The notes beneath the pieces were generated by a model, which had not been told where the DNA came from, searched no databases, and saw nothing but the letters and a program-made list of their open reading frames with translations. Positions 10,122-18,971 of a stretch of DNA of 64,000 nt are shown piece by piece. Origin of the DNA: Peribacillus simplex NBRC 15720 = DSM 1321 (GTDB lineage: Bacteria > Bacillota > Bacilli > Bacillales > DSM-1321); contig NZ_CP017704.1 in assembly GCF_002243645.1 (NCBI RefSeq), positions 1,961,501 to 2,025,500 of the forward strand, read 5' to 3'. Position 1 is the stretch's first letter; each line of letters begins with the position of its first letter. A program made the position numbers and the translations under genes.

Positions 10122-10157
10122 GCAGAAGGTGTCTTAGGGATGCCTTCTGCTTTTTTT
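10122..10157 (+). terminator. Strong terminator left behind by the 3-hydroxyacyl-CoA dehydrogenase relic
   Basis: Stem GCAGAAGG / CCTTCTGC and seven T. Confidence 0.85.
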
Positions 10158-10202
10158 AATATTTCGCCCTTTCTAATGTCTTCAATAACGTTCATACGAA
10201 TA

Positions 10203-10249
10203 GAAAAAGACCTTGAAATCGGAAAAGTACTTTTCCCGAAATCAAGGCC
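10203..10249 (-). terminator. Terminator of the DUF1456 gene
   Basis: A long imperfect hairpin (arms GACCTTGA / TCAAGGCC, centre AAAAGTACTTTT) with a T run on the minus strand, about 40 bp past the stop codon at 10291. Confidence 0.7.
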
Positions 10250-10290
10250 TACTTATCATGATGTGCATGATAAAAACCGTTAATGAACCC

Positions 10291-10812
10291 TTATCCCCTA
10301 TATTTCAAAGCTAATCCTTTTAAGAAATTCCTGGCGTATCGATCCCCGCACTCTTTATAATTCCTATGACCCACTTTTCTTAATATAGCACTTAATTCCC
10401 CTTTGGTTATCATGACTCCTGCTTGTTCCAAGATATCAATCATATCCTCACTGGTTAATGTCAATGCTATTTTCAGTTTCTTCAGAAGGATATTATTCAC
10501 ACTTTCCTTATTTTTTACAGCCGGTGCCTGACTTTGAGGCTGACCAGGTTTTGGCTCTTGTCTCCCTCTTTTAAAAATGATCAAACCATTTAAAAAGGAC
10601 TCTAACATCATATTATTGCAGTTTATCCCATCCTCATCTTCATCCATATCATCATCATATTCATCATAGTAATCATCTTTTGGCTTGGTTAGCATCTGCA
10701 TGACTTCTTCTCTTGTCACTTCAATCTCCCCGAGTTTAAATATTTCTACCATATCTTTATTTTTAATATCCAGCGCATATCTTAATCGAATTAATATATC
10801 ATGATTATGCAT
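10291..10812 (-). CDS. DUF1456 (YehS-like) protein
   Basis: A 173-residue protein made of two related ~65-residue modules. The first begins 'ILIRLRYALDIKNKDMVEIFKLGEIEVTREEV' and the second 'ILLKKLKIALTLTSEDMIDILEQAGVMITKGEL', separated by an acidic linker (about residues 45-62, mostly Asp/Glu). This repeat is the DUF1456 fold known from E. coli YehS; its function is not known to me. The C-terminal 'CGDRYARNFLKGLALKYRG' is also typical. AGGAGGT lies 6 bases upstream of the ATG. Single gene with its own terminator. Confidence 0.85.
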   Translation of the reverse strand: MHNHDILIRLRYALDIKNKDMVEIFKLGEIEVTREEVMQMLTKPKDDYYDEYDDDMDEDEDGINCNNMMLESFLNGLIIFKRGRQEPKPGQPQSQAPAVKNKESVNNILLKKLKIALTLTSEDMIDILEQAGVMITKGELSAILRKVGHRNYKECGDRYARNFLKGLALKYRG

Positions 10813-10926
10813 CCAAAAACCTCCTGTATTTCTCGATTTTCACAGTACTTTCATTATTTCACAAATGGATGGAAATAAACGCAGATTAAAATCCGAGAAC
10901 CTTTTACAGATTCCCGGATCACTCTG

Positions 10927-12312
10927 CTATTCTTTAATCAGCTTCAACGAGGTAACTACTTCAACATGGCTCGTTTGCGGGAACATGTCCACCGGCTGCA
11001 TGGCCTCCACGCGATAAGAAGAGCCCAGTTCTTGTAAGTCCTTCGCCAATGTGGACGGGTTGCATGATACGTACACTATGGTTTTCGGTTTAACTTTCAA
11101 GATTGTCTGAAGTAAAGATTGATCACAGCCGGATCTTGGTGGGTCGACGACCAGTACGTCCGGTTTCCAGCCTTCTTTGGTCCAGCGTGGAAGGATATTC
11201 TCGGCTTTGCCTGTTTCATAGTATACATTGTTGCGTTTATGTTTTTTGGCATTTTTCTTGGCGTCCTCAATGGATTCTTTAATGACGTCCATTCCTCTGA
11301 CTTCCTTGGCATTTTCAGACAGCCATAGCCCAATGGTTCCGACACCGCAATAAGCATCAACCACTTTTTCCGTGCCTGTTAAGGCTGCTGCTTTTTTCAC
11401 TTCATCATATAAGCGAACAGTTTGGACCGGGTTAAGCTGGAAGAATGTACGGGCTGATAGTTCGTATGATAGGTCACCCAATGTTTCGTTGATGACTTTT
11501 TCGCCTGCCAGGTGAATCGTTTTTTCGCCAAAGATAAGTGATGTGTTCTGGTTGTTGATATTTTGAACGACCGATTTCACTTCTGGCAGTTGGTCCCTAA
11601 TTTGTTTAAGCAACTGATCTTTTTGTGGAATTTCCTCTGCCCCTGTAACAAGGACAACCTGCACTTCACCTGTTTCAAAGCCTACCCGTGTAATGACTGT
11701 ACGGATAACACCTTTTCTTTTTCTTTCGTTATAAATCGAGATGTTCAGGTTCTTTAGTATCTTTTTCACTGTACGTGTTACTTTATTTGTTGCCTTATGC
11801 TGTACAAGGCAATTCGGGATATCGATCAATGTATGGGAATTCAAGCCGTAAAGACCAGCAATCAATTTGCCATCTTTTTGGCCTACTTGGTACTGACTTT
11901 TATTGCGGTAATTCCAAGGATCTTCCATACCGATCGTTTCTTTTACATTTAATGAAGAAACTGGGAATTTTGAATGACGTTCCATCGCTTGAATAACGAT
12001 ATCACGTTTTTCAATAAGCTGCTGGGCATAACTTAAATGCTGTAACTGACATCCGCCGCATTCAGCGTAAACCGGACATGGCGCTGCAATGCGATGCGGT
12101 GATTCTTTACGGATGGTTTTTATTTTCGCCTCGGTAAAGTTTGGCTGAACCTTTGTGACCAAAGCTACAATTTCTTCACCAGGCAATGCTCCTGGGACGA
12201 AGACGACTTTCTTTTTGAAATAACCGACTCCCTCTCCGTTAATGCCAAGCCGTTTAATCGTAAGGGGAAGGGTTTGATTCACTTCTAGTTTTGTATCTTG
12301 AATGTTTGTCAT
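10927..12312 (-). CDS. rlmCD: 23S rRNA (uracil-C5)-methyltransferase
   Basis: SAM-dependent methylation of uridines in 23S rRNA; the Bacillus enzyme RlmCD modifies both U747 and U1939. An N-terminal TRAM domain (residues ~12-68) is followed by the iron-sulfur Cys motif (C79, C85, C88 in '[13 protein letters not shown]') and the methyltransferase domain with '[16 protein letters not shown]' (SAM loop), 'VDPPRSGCD' and the catalytic '[13 protein letters not shown]'. The 461 residues are normal. Its start overlaps the stop of alkA by 4 bp, so the two are one transcript. Distinguishing RlmCD from a second paralogue needs a genome search. Confidence 0.92.
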   Translation of the reverse strand: MTNIQDTKLEVNQTLPLTIKRLGINGEGVGYFKKKVVFVPGALPGEEIVALVTKVQPNFTEAKIKTIRKESPHRIAAPCPVYAECGGCQLQHLSYAQQLIEKRDIVIQAMERHSKFPVSSLNVKETIGMEDPWNYRNKSQYQVGQKDGKLIAGLYGLNSHTLIDIPNCLVQHKATNKVTRTVKKILKNLNISIYNERKRKGVIRTVITRVGFETGEVQVVLVTGAEEIPQKDQLLKQIRDQLPEVKSVVQNINNQNTSLIFGEKTIHLAGEKVINETLGDLSYELSARTFFQLNPVQTVRLYDEVKKAAALTGTEKVVDAYCGVGTIGLWLSENAKEVRGMDVIKESIEDAKKNAKKHKRNNVYYETGKAENILPRWTKEGWKPDVLVVDPPRSGCDQSLLQTILKVKPKTIVYVSCNPSTLAKDLQELGSSYRVEAMQPVDMFPQTSHVEVVTSLKLIKE

Positions 12313-13193
12313 TTCTTTTCACTCCGTTTTTCAATGCTTCTCCACAAATAGAGGGAAGCGTAGCTTAGATATGGAGCCCATTTCACACTATAGGACTCCA
12401 TTTCTTCTTGGGTTGGCTTTTGCGGTAATCCATATAATATTTTCAAGGCATTTTGAATGCCAATATCGGCTTTAGGAAATAGGTTCGGCCGGCCAAGTCC
12501 AAAAAGCAGGAAGTTTTCAGCCGTCCATCTACCGATACCGCGTATTTTTATTAGTGTATCCATAACCTCTTGATCGGATAGCTTTTCCATTATATCAAGG
12601 TTGAGATGGCCCTGAATGATCTGCTCGGAAAGTCCAATGACGTATTCCGCTTTCCGGCCACTGAATTGTATGGCTCTTAATTGCTCGATTTGAAGTTGGG
12701 CGGTTGTTTCCGGTGTCGGATAAAACCAGGCACCTTCCATCTGGTAGCCGAAGGTTTTAACGAATCGTTCCGTGAGCGTATGGGCAAAGGATAAATTCAA
12801 TTGCTGATGTATGATGCATTTGACGAGGCAACTGTAGTAATCGAAGTCCAAGACAATGGCAGTACCGCGGTGCTCTTCGAAGATTTCCCGCAAATCGGAT
12901 TCCCGGAAATGCCGGGAAACGCCTTCTAATGGCTGATGCCAATGAAAAACCTTTTTTAACCGTTCGATTGCTTTTGACTTGTACACCTCTGAATGACCTT
13001 TGATGATAAAAGATGGTTCATCGATATTTGCTATTGCCTGAACCTGCAAAACGATTGGTTCTTTTTCTATATATAGCGGAACTTTTACCGTCCTGTTAGT
13101 AAAATCAACTACCTGAAGTGGGTCTAACGATAATCGTTCGAGAACTAGATCGAAATTATAGGGTCCTTGAACCTGTAATTTTTCTGTCCACAC
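12309..13193 (-). CDS. alkA: DNA-3-methyladenine glycosylase II (AlkA-type, HhH-GPD)
   Basis: Base-excision repair enzyme removing alkylated purines. The 294-residue protein has an N-terminal AlkA-N-like domain and the helix-hairpin-helix-GPD core: '[19 protein letters not shown]' , then '[19 protein letters not shown]' and the catalytic Asp in 'FPKADIGIQ'. The start is a GTG (13191-13193) with AAAGGATGG about 10 bases upstream. It is the first gene of a two-gene unit with rlmCD, an arrangement that couples RNA methylation and DNA repair only by transcription. B. subtilis homologues include AlkA and YfjP. Confidence 0.88.
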   Translation of the reverse strand: MWTEKLQVQGPYNFDLVLERLSLDPLQVVDFTNRTVKVPLYIEKEPIVLQVQAIANIDEPSFIIKGHSEVYKSKAIERLKKVFHWHQPLEGVSRHFRESDLREIFEEHRGTAIVLDFDYYSCLVKCIIHQQLNLSFAHTLTERFVKTFGYQMEGAWFYPTPETTAQLQIEQLRAIQFSGRKAEYVIGLSEQIIQGHLNLDIMEKLSDQEVMDTLIKIRGIGRWTAENFLLFGLGRPNLFPKADIGIQNALKILYGLPQKPTQEEMESYSVKWAPYLSYASLYLWRSIEKRSEKK

Positions 13194-13270
13194 AAGCGAT
13201 CCATCCTTTAGCAGTTTTCCACATATTATAGCATGTTTCCTGAAATATTACTTGAAATTGAGGAGAATGG

Positions 13271-13309
13271 ATAAAAGCGGGACCTGAATTATTACTACAG
13301 GACCCGCTT
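13271..13309 (-). terminator. Terminator of pdaA
   Basis: A 12-bp stem AAGCGGGACCTG / CAGGACCCGCTT (one mismatch) with TTTT on the minus strand, starting 7 bp after the pdaA stop. Confidence 0.75.
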
Positions 13310-13315
13310 CTCATT

Positions 13316-14101
13316 TTAATAAAGCATTCGGTTAGGCAACTGTTTCTCAATCATTAAATCATCAAGGCTACTGAATGTGTACCCCTGTTTTTCAAGATCC
13401 GTCAGAATCGAGTCCAACGCTTCCGCATTATCCTTCGATACGGTATGCAGTAATAAAATCGCGCCGGGATGAATCTGCTTCAGCACTTCATCGTGTGCGA
13501 ACGCGGCACCCTTTTGTTGATCAACAATCCAATCTTTATATGCCAGTGACCAGAAGATGTGGTAATACCCTTCTTTTTTTGCGATCCTCATTGTTCTCTC
13601 ATTAAACACCCCACGAGGCGGCCTTAAGTAATTCATTCCCTTTTGCCCCGTTAATTTTTCCGTTTCTCTTTTTACCCGTTCAAGCTCCGTGCGAATCACA
13701 TCGTCCGTCACACTGGTCATATCCGGATGGTTCCATGAATGGTTTCCTACGATATGCCCCTCATTAGCCATACGGACAACAAGCTCAGGTGCCGTTTTTA
13801 AATAATGTCCCGTGACAAAAAAAGCTCCAGGAGCACCATGTTTTTTCAGAACATCTAAAATCTGGGCCGTATAGCCATTTTCATAACCGTTATCAAATGT
13901 TAAATAAACGACTTTTTTCTTTGTATCCCCTTTATAAATCGCTTCATATTCAGGCAGCATTTCATTGAATTTTTTACCGGCATCGGCAGGTGTCCCATTT
14001 TTCCCTTTATTGAAACCCCAGTTATAGGATTCTGCAAAAGCTGGGCTAGCCATAGAGCATATCAAGCATATAAAAGCGGTTAAAATCACCATTTTTTTCA
14101 T
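13316..14101 (-). CDS. pdaA: Delta-lactam-biosynthetic de-N-acetylase (polysaccharide deacetylase)
   Basis: Secreted enzyme that removes acetyl groups from N-acetylmuramic acid, a step in making muramic delta-lactam of spore cortex peptidoglycan. The start at 14101 follows GGGGGAT and gives a clear signal peptide (MKK... to 'SPAFA'-E). The deacetylase motifs are visible: 'LTFDNGYENGYT' (the PdaA form of the TFDDG motif), 'HIVGNHSWNHPDM' (metal His) and 'LRPPRGVFNERT'. The 261 residues equal B. subtilis PdaA. Role in germination-competent cortex is family knowledge and supports a spore-forming host. Confidence 0.93.
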   Translation of the reverse strand: MKKMVILTAFICLICSMASPAFAESYNWGFNKGKNGTPADAGKKFNEMLPEYEAIYKGDTKKKVVYLTFDNGYENGYTAQILDVLKKHGAPGAFFVTGHYLKTAPELVVRMANEGHIVGNHSWNHPDMTSVTDDVIRTELERVKRETEKLTGQKGMNYLRPPRGVFNERTMRIAKKEGYYHIFWSLAYKDWIVDQQKGAAFAHDEVLKQIHPGAILLLHTVSKDNAEALDSILTDLEKQGYTFSSLDDLMIEKQLPNRMLY

Positions 14102-14170
14102 TGGAATATCCCCCATGTTCTTTTTTCTTATTGTTTGGAACATGGAGATTTATATGCATGATATTGAAAA

Positions 14171-14217
14171 GGTCGAATTTTCGCTGCGGTCGAATTATAC
14201 TCACTGTAGGTCGAATT
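14171..14217. repeat. Short intergenic cluster of GGTCGAATT repeats
   Basis: GGTCGAATT occurs at 14171, 14188 and 14209 (spacings 17 and 21 bp) between two minus-strand genes. The layout resembles the larger periodic arrays at 31878 and 53880 but with a different core motif. Confidence 0.55.
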
Positions 14218-14299
14218 AATTTCACGTCTCTCCCGACAAACCTTATCACACGCAAAAAAAGGCCTTTCCTCCGAAAAGGATTGGCCCTCCATGTTTTGT

Positions 14300-14485
14300 T
14301 TATCCTTTAAATAACGCTTGTGCCGCCTTCCAAATAATGGCGATAGCGAAAATGAGAACGATTACAATTCCAACTACGTCTAGGAATGTTTCAAGACCGG
14401 AGAAAATCGTGTTTGCCACAGGAAGTTGGATGAAAGCAAAACCAGTTAACACGGCGATAAAGAATAAGATGTAGCTATTCTGCAT
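14300..14485 (-). CDS. Small membrane protein, 61 residues
   Basis: The ATG at 14485 is preceded by a strong AAAGGGGGGAT ribosome binding site, which I prefer over the longer frame to 14584. The peptide has two hydrophobic segments (about residues 3-23 and 32-54) separated by 'PVANTIFSGLETF', ending in 'AAQALFKG'. No motif points to a function. It is transcribed away from another small membrane protein gene that starts 112 bp to the right, so the two share a divergent promoter region. Confidence 0.7.
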   Translation of the reverse strand: MQNSYILFFIAVLTGFAFIQLPVANTIFSGLETFLDVVGIVIVLIFAIAIIWKAAQALFKG

Positions 14486-14596
14486 GAAAATCCCCCCTTT
14501 CTCTTCTAATGTATGTGCGACCATTCCAAAAGATTGTACTTTTCGGAGGTAATTTTCGCCTTTTTTTTCATATACATTTAGCAAGGGGGGAATAAA

Positions 14597-14734
14597 ATGC
14601 TGGAATGGGTTATCACAATAGGCTTTATTGGTTGTCTTGGTTTAAGTGGTGGAGTGTTTGTTCATTTTGTGAAAAGTGGATTGAATTTAGAGGATGCAAC
14701 AAGGATCGATCCACTGCCGGAAATCGAAGAGTAA
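14597..14734 (+). CDS. Small membrane protein, 45 residues
   Basis: ATG at 14597 with AAGGGGGG 6-7 bases upstream, TAA at 14734 and a terminator 10 bp later. The first ~25 residues form one hydrophobic helix ('WVITIGFIGCLGLSGGVFVHFV') and the tail 'LEDATRIDPLPEIEE' is acidic and would face the cytoplasm or outside. I do not recognise the family. The compact gene-terminator layout and excellent ribosome binding site are the evidence for coding. Confidence 0.65.
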   Translation: MLEWVITIGFIGCLGLSGGVFVHFVKSGLNLEDATRIDPLPEIEE

Positions 14735-14744
14735 GATATGCAAA

Positions 14745-14775
14745 AGACGCTCAACCGTTTGGTGAGCGTCTTTTT
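14745..14775. terminator. Bidirectional terminator between the 45-residue gene and fumarase
   Basis: Stem AGACGCTCA / TGAGCGTCT flanked by A and T runs on both sides; serves convergent genes. Confidence 0.8.
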
Positions 14776-14783
14776 CCATACAA

Positions 14784-16352
14784 TTATTTAAATACTGGTT
14801 CTTTGAATTGTGCCAATTTTTCCAATGAAGATTGCTGAACGTCTTTATGCAGGCTGTTTCCATGTGAATCCATGGTAACCACGGCAGTAAATCCTTCAAC
14901 ATTCAGATGCCACATCGCTTCTGGAATACCAAATTCGGTGAAGTTCACACCTTCGACGGATTTGATGCAGTCAGCATAATATTGAGCAGCCCCGCCGATT
15001 GCATTTAGATAAACGCCGCCGTGTTCACTAAGTGCTTCTAGTGTTTTTGGTCCCATTCCGCCTTTACCGATAACTGCACGGATGCCGAATCGTTTCATGA
15101 TATCGCCTTGGTATGGTTCTTCACGAATACTTGTTGTTGGTCCGGCAGCCTTCACATGCCATTTGCCTTCTTCGTCCTTCAGCATAACTGGTCCACAGTG
15201 ATAGATGATTTGTCCATCTAGGTCGATGGGTGCAGGATTTTCAGATAAGTGCTTGTGGATGGCATCACGGCCTGTATACATTCTGCCGTTGATATGAACT
15301 ACGTCACCAACTTTTAATTCACGGATTTGTTCTTCCGTGATTGGTGCTTGCAGGGTTATTTCACGGGAAGCTTCAACGTCCGATTCTGCAGCGGCTGCCA
15401 CTTCATCCTTCGCTGCTTTTTCTGCTTCGAGAGCAAAGTCGATTTTCTCGCCTTCTTGATATAACCACTCATTGATTTCGCCTGTTTCAGGATTGACTTT
15501 CACTCCTAAACGGCGGAACGCCCAGCAGTTGTAAGCAACGGATACGAAAAAGCTTGCCGGAATACGGTGCATGACACCGATTTTACATCCAAGCAGTGTA
15601 GTTTCGCCGCCAAAGCCCATCGTGCCGATTCCCAATTCATTAGCTGTATTCATGATGTAATCTTCAAGTTTACGAAGGTCTTCATTCGGATTCACATCTT
15701 CATTACTGCGGAAAAGTTGAGCCTTAGCCAGATCATATCCGGATGAACGGTCCCCTCCGATACCAACGCCGATGAAGCCGGCACTGCAGCCTTGTCCTTG
15801 TGCTTGGTAAACAGAGTGAAGGACACATTTACGGATTCCGTCCAAATCACGGCCCGCTTTCCCCAATCCTTCAAGCTCCATAGGCAGACTGTATTGGATG
15901 TTTTTATTTTCACAGCCGCCCCCTTTTAAGATGAGACGAACATCAATATAGTCTTTTTCCCATTGATCGAATTTAATGACAGGAAGACCTTCCCCAAGGT
16001 TATCCCCGCTATTTTCACCCGATAAAGAGTCGACCGCGTTTGGACGAAGTTTTCCGCCTTTTGTCGCTAAAATGATCGCATTTCGAATTGCTTCTTTTAT
16101 TTCAAGTTGGTTCACGCCAACTGGAGTTTTTATTTTGAAAGTCGGCAGACCAGTATCCTGACAAATCGGTGATACATTGTCGTCAGCCATTGTAATATTG
16201 TTCGTGATGGTGGCCAAGCTCAATGCAGAACGAGTACCTGCATTTTCACGTTCTTTTGCACTTTTGACCGCACGACGAACATCCTTTGGAAGATTCGTTG
16301 AAGTTTCAACGATAAGACTGTACATACTTTCTTGGAATTTTTGAATATCCAA
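14784..16352 (-). CDS. fumA: Class I fumarate hydratase (iron-sulfur type)
   Basis: Reversible hydration of fumarate to malate in the TCA cycle with a [4Fe-4S] cluster. The 522 residues fuse the alpha part ('SPICQDTGLPTFKIKTPVG', 'KGGGCENKN', 'GCSAGFIGVGIGGD') and the beta part ('ITLQAPITEEQIRELKVGDVV', 'GPTTSIREEPYQ', 'GKGGMGPKTLEAL'). The start is a TTG at 16352: GAGGGGG lies 9 bases upstream and the family N-terminus begins at this point. Most Bacillus use class II FumC (CitG), so an oxygen-labile class I enzyme may be additional. Single gene. Confidence 0.93.
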   Translation of the reverse strand: MDIQKFQESMYSLIVETSTNLPKDVRRAVKSAKERENAGTRSALSLATITNNITMADDNVSPICQDTGLPTFKIKTPVGVNQLEIKEAIRNAIILATKGGKLRPNAVDSLSGENSGDNLGEGLPVIKFDQWEKDYIDVRLILKGGGCENKNIQYSLPMELEGLGKAGRDLDGIRKCVLHSVYQAQGQGCSAGFIGVGIGGDRSSGYDLAKAQLFRSNEDVNPNEDLRKLEDYIMNTANELGIGTMGFGGETTLLGCKIGVMHRIPASFFVSVAYNCWAFRRLGVKVNPETGEINEWLYQEGEKIDFALEAEKAAKDEVAAAAESDVEASREITLQAPITEEQIRELKVGDVVHINGRMYTGRDAIHKHLSENPAPIDLDGQIIYHCGPVMLKDEEGKWHVKAAGPTTSIREEPYQGDIMKRFGIRAVIGKGGMGPKTLEALSEHGGVYLNAIGGAAQYYADCIKSVEGVNFTEFGIPEAMWHLNVEGFTAVVTMDSHGNSLHKDVQQSSLEKLAQFKEPVFK

Positions 16353-16583
16353 ATTTCTCTTCCCCCTCTTATTTCCCCTAGATTAGATTTAATCATTTCC
16401 CTGCTTCTCTATAAATAGCGAATGATTCAACACCCGTTTTATTATACATCTAACATAATCTTTCGAAAACAAGTAATTATTTTTCTTAATGAACAGCAAT
16501 TTGGAGAGAAATGATCAAAGCGCCTTAAATAGCCCATGAGTCAAATTTCATCACCAATCATTTCCAAGATGAAGATTTGATAT
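16353..16583. other. Intergenic region upstream of fumarase
   Basis: About 230 bp of AT-rich sequence holding the fumarase promoter and ribosome binding site; no further gene or conserved site was recognised. Confidence 0.4.
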
Positions 16584-16618
16584 TAAAAAGGGATGACGCA
16601 GGTTTCTCGTCATCCCTT
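16584..16618 (-). terminator. Terminator of the SE1561-family gene
   Basis: An 11-bp perfect stem AAGGGATGACG / CGTCATCCCTT with a T run on the minus strand. Confidence 0.85.
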
Positions 16619-16661
16619 CATGAATATTAACATTGAAAAAATCATACTATCGAAACAGATA

Positions 16662-16847
16662 TTAGTCTTCCCGGGTTTTGAATTGTTCCACTTTGCCTTC
16701 CAAATCATCTATCATGCCGATTAAACGGTCTATATCTTCCAACTCCGTATTTTCCGGTTCGATATGATCAAGAACTTCCATGAACATCGTGAGGCGTTCT
16801 TTTAAGTATGTTAATTGTTCGTTTTTACCTGTAATGGATTTTCCCAT
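16662..16847 (-). CDS. SE1561 family protein
   Basis: A 61-residue acidic, helical protein. The pattern 'LKERLTMFMEVLDHIEPENTELEDIDRLIGMIDDLE' is the signature of the SE1561 family found across Bacillaceae and staphylococci; the function is unknown. GGAGAG lies 8 bases upstream of the ATG and a strong terminator follows. It is transcribed away from yfkAB with 150 bp between them. Confidence 0.8.
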   Translation of the reverse strand: MGKSITGKNEQLTYLKERLTMFMEVLDHIEPENTELEDIDRLIGMIDDLEGKVEQFKTRED

Positions 16848-16997
16848 AAGGCACTCTCCTTCCGTTCTTCTTTCATCGTAACGAAATCTGCTTGAAAGTG
16901 CAATGCCAAGCTATAAATACAGCTCTCAGCCATTTGACAATTTTTGTCCCCATTGTTCATAATGGGTTAGTGCATTATTACGTAAGGAGTTTTAAAT

Positions 16998-18125
16998 ATG
17001 TCAATAATCAAGCAAGATCTTTTAACACCAATTACACCCAAGTATGATCCTTGGGAAGCATATATGGACGTTGAACAATATGGAAAACTCAGCCTCACCA
17101 ACGTGGAGTTCACCACCACCACCCTTTGCAATATGCGTTGTGAGCATTGTGCCGTCGGTTACACACTTCAGCCCAAGGACCCGGATGCACTGCCGCTGGA
17201 ATTACTGATTCAGCGCCTTGATGAGATCCCTTTGCTTCGCTCGCTCAGCATCACTGGCGGGGAACCGATGCTTTCAAGAAAACAAGTGAGGAATTATGTT
17301 TTGCCTCTATTGAAATATGCCCGTAGCCGCGGGGTCCGAACACAAATCAATTCCAATTTGACCCTTGACTTGGAACGGTATGAGGAAATCATTCCTTATT
17401 TGGATGTTCTGCATATTTCCCATAACTGGGGAACGATTGACGAATTCATTGATATCGGCTTTGCCATGATGGACCGAAAACCATCTCGGGAACAGCGAAA
17501 GAAACTATTTGATAAAATGATCGAAAATTCCCGTGCCCTGACAAAAGCTGGTGTGCTGGTATCTGCAGAAACGATGCTTAATAAACGGACATTACCTCAT
17601 CTTGAGCATATTCACAGACAGATCGTCGATGAAATGGGATGTCAAAGGCATGAAATTCATCCGATGTATCCAAGCGATTTCGCTTCGGCACTTGAAACTT
17701 TATCATTGGACAATATGCGTGAAGCGATTCATCATTTGCTTGATATCCGTGATGAAAATGTTTGGATGCTTTTCGGTACCCTGCCATTTTATCCTTGCAA
17801 TAATAGTAAAGAGGATATAAAGCTGCTTCAACGCCTTTATGGTTCACATAAAGTGACTGTTCGAAATGACCCTGATGGACGTTCCCGGTTGAACATCAAT
17901 ATTTTCACCGGGGAAGTGATCGTGACCGATTTCGGGGACGCGCCTACATTAGGAAATATCAAAGACCAGCCCTTGACCGAATCCTATGACATTTGGATGA
18001 ATTCGAAACTGGCCAATGAATTGAATTGCCACTGCCCGGCAGTCAAATGTCTAGGCCCAAATGTTCTCGTCAAAAATGCATACTACCCGAAGGAAGACTT
18101 CAGGATCAGGAAGTCAACCATATGA
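16998..18125 (+). CDS. yfkAB: Radical SAM protein YfkAB
   Basis: A 375-residue radical SAM enzyme. The cluster-binding C-x3-C-x2-C is at C44, C48, C51 ('CNMRCEHC'); 'SITGGEPML' is the SAM-contacting GGE motif. The C-terminal 'NCHCPAVKCLGPN' has the CxCxxxxC motif that gives the family its name and may bind a second cluster. Substrate unknown. TAAGGAG precedes the ATG by about 7-9 bases. In B. subtilis the gene is next to yfkD, chaA and yfkF, as here, so this is conserved gene order. Confidence 0.9.
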   Translation: MSIIKQDLLTPITPKYDPWEAYMDVEQYGKLSLTNVEFTTTTLCNMRCEHCAVGYTLQPKDPDALPLELLIQRLDEIPLLRSLSITGGEPMLSRKQVRNYVLPLLKYARSRGVRTQINSNLTLDLERYEEIIPYLDVLHISHNWGTIDEFIDIGFAMMDRKPSREQRKKLFDKMIENSRALTKAGVLVSAETMLNKRTLPHLEHIHRQIVDEMGCQRHEIHPMYPSDFASALETLSLDNMREAIHHLLDIRDENVWMLFGTLPFYPCNNSKEDIKLLQRLYGSHKVTVRNDPDGRSRLNINIFTGEVIVTDFGDAPTLGNIKDQPLTESYDIWMNSKLANELNCHCPAVKCLGPNVLVKNAYYPKEDFRIRKSTI

Positions 18126-18131
18126 AGAAAA

Positions 18132-18155
18132 ACTCGCCAATCCGGCGAGTTTTTC
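18132..18155. terminator. Bidirectional terminator between yfkAB and yfkD
   Basis: Stem ACTCGCC / GGCGAGT with A and T runs on both sides, lying between two convergent genes only 33 bp apart. Confidence 0.85.
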
Positions 18156-18158
18156 AAT

Positions 18159-18971
18159 TTACCTGGGTTGCTGCGAGACTGTAAAGCTGAAGGAAACATG
18201 GTCCTGAACCGGTATCCACGCACCGATGCCTTGTGAAGTGATATTCTTTATCGTAATGGTTCTTTTATTTCCTTTTAGGTTCAAATACACTTCCCCATAT
18301 GTGACCTTGCCTTTTTCATTGACGGCGGAAGCATAACTGGATAAGTAACCAATCCTATTTGAAGCAACATTGTATACTTCATCTTTTTTCGTACCAGCTC
18401 CGATGATCGTTTCAAAAGCCAATGGCAAATTCGTTTTCTCAGTGGCTTTTAACAGCATCATCTTTTGAACATCCTCTGCCTTAGGGATTTTCGCTGTCAG
18501 ACCGCCACTCACTGCCTTCTGACTTTCCTGGACATAACGGATCTTGTATGGAACTTCACCCCCGCGATTATCATAGTAATTCGTATTGATCTTTTGGTAT
18601 TCCCAGTTTGGTGCCGATTCCGAAGACTCATAATTCAATGCCCAATGGCCAAGGTAAATGGTCGCCCTGTAACCAAAAGCAAGTGGAGCTTTTGCAATTG
18701 CCGATTCATTCAACATATGGATGAGTTCTGGATTTTCAATCTTGATATCCGACGAATCGATCAATTGTTCGGCAAACTTACTCGGCTGCAGCATCGGAAG
18801 ATCCTGGGTCGGGTTCGGATACGTATTCTCCTTTGTAATATTCAATACGGAAGGTGGGATATTCACCTTATTCCGACTTGCTTTGTCTCCTGGTATATCA
18901 GCTGCAAAACTTACATTCGCCTGTATGAAGGCAATTAGGCCAATCATCGTAATAAGAATAGTTCTTCTCAT
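18159..18971 (-). CDS. yfkD: YfkD family secreted protein
   Basis: A 270-residue protein with an N-terminal signal peptide (MRRTILITMIGLIAFIQANVSFA, cleavage likely after 'VSFA'). The remainder is soluble with segments 'PPSVLNITKENTYPNPTQDLPMLQPSKFA' and 'YRATIYLGHWALNYES' typical of YfkD. No catalytic motif is visible; function unknown. Gene order with yfkAB and chaA matches B. subtilis. AAGGAGTG precedes the ATG. Confidence 0.88.
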   Translation of the reverse strand: MRRTILITMIGLIAFIQANVSFAADIPGDKASRNKVNIPPSVLNITKENTYPNPTQDLPMLQPSKFAEQLIDSSDIKIENPELIHMLNESAIAKAPLAFGYRATIYLGHWALNYESSESAPNWEYQKINTNYYDNRGGEVPYKIRYVQESQKAVSGGLTAKIPKAEDVQKMMLLKATEKTNLPLAFETIIGAGTKKDEVYNVASNRIGYLSSYASAVNEKGKVTYGEVYLNLKGNKRTITIKNITSQGIGAWIPVQDHVSFSFTVSQQPR

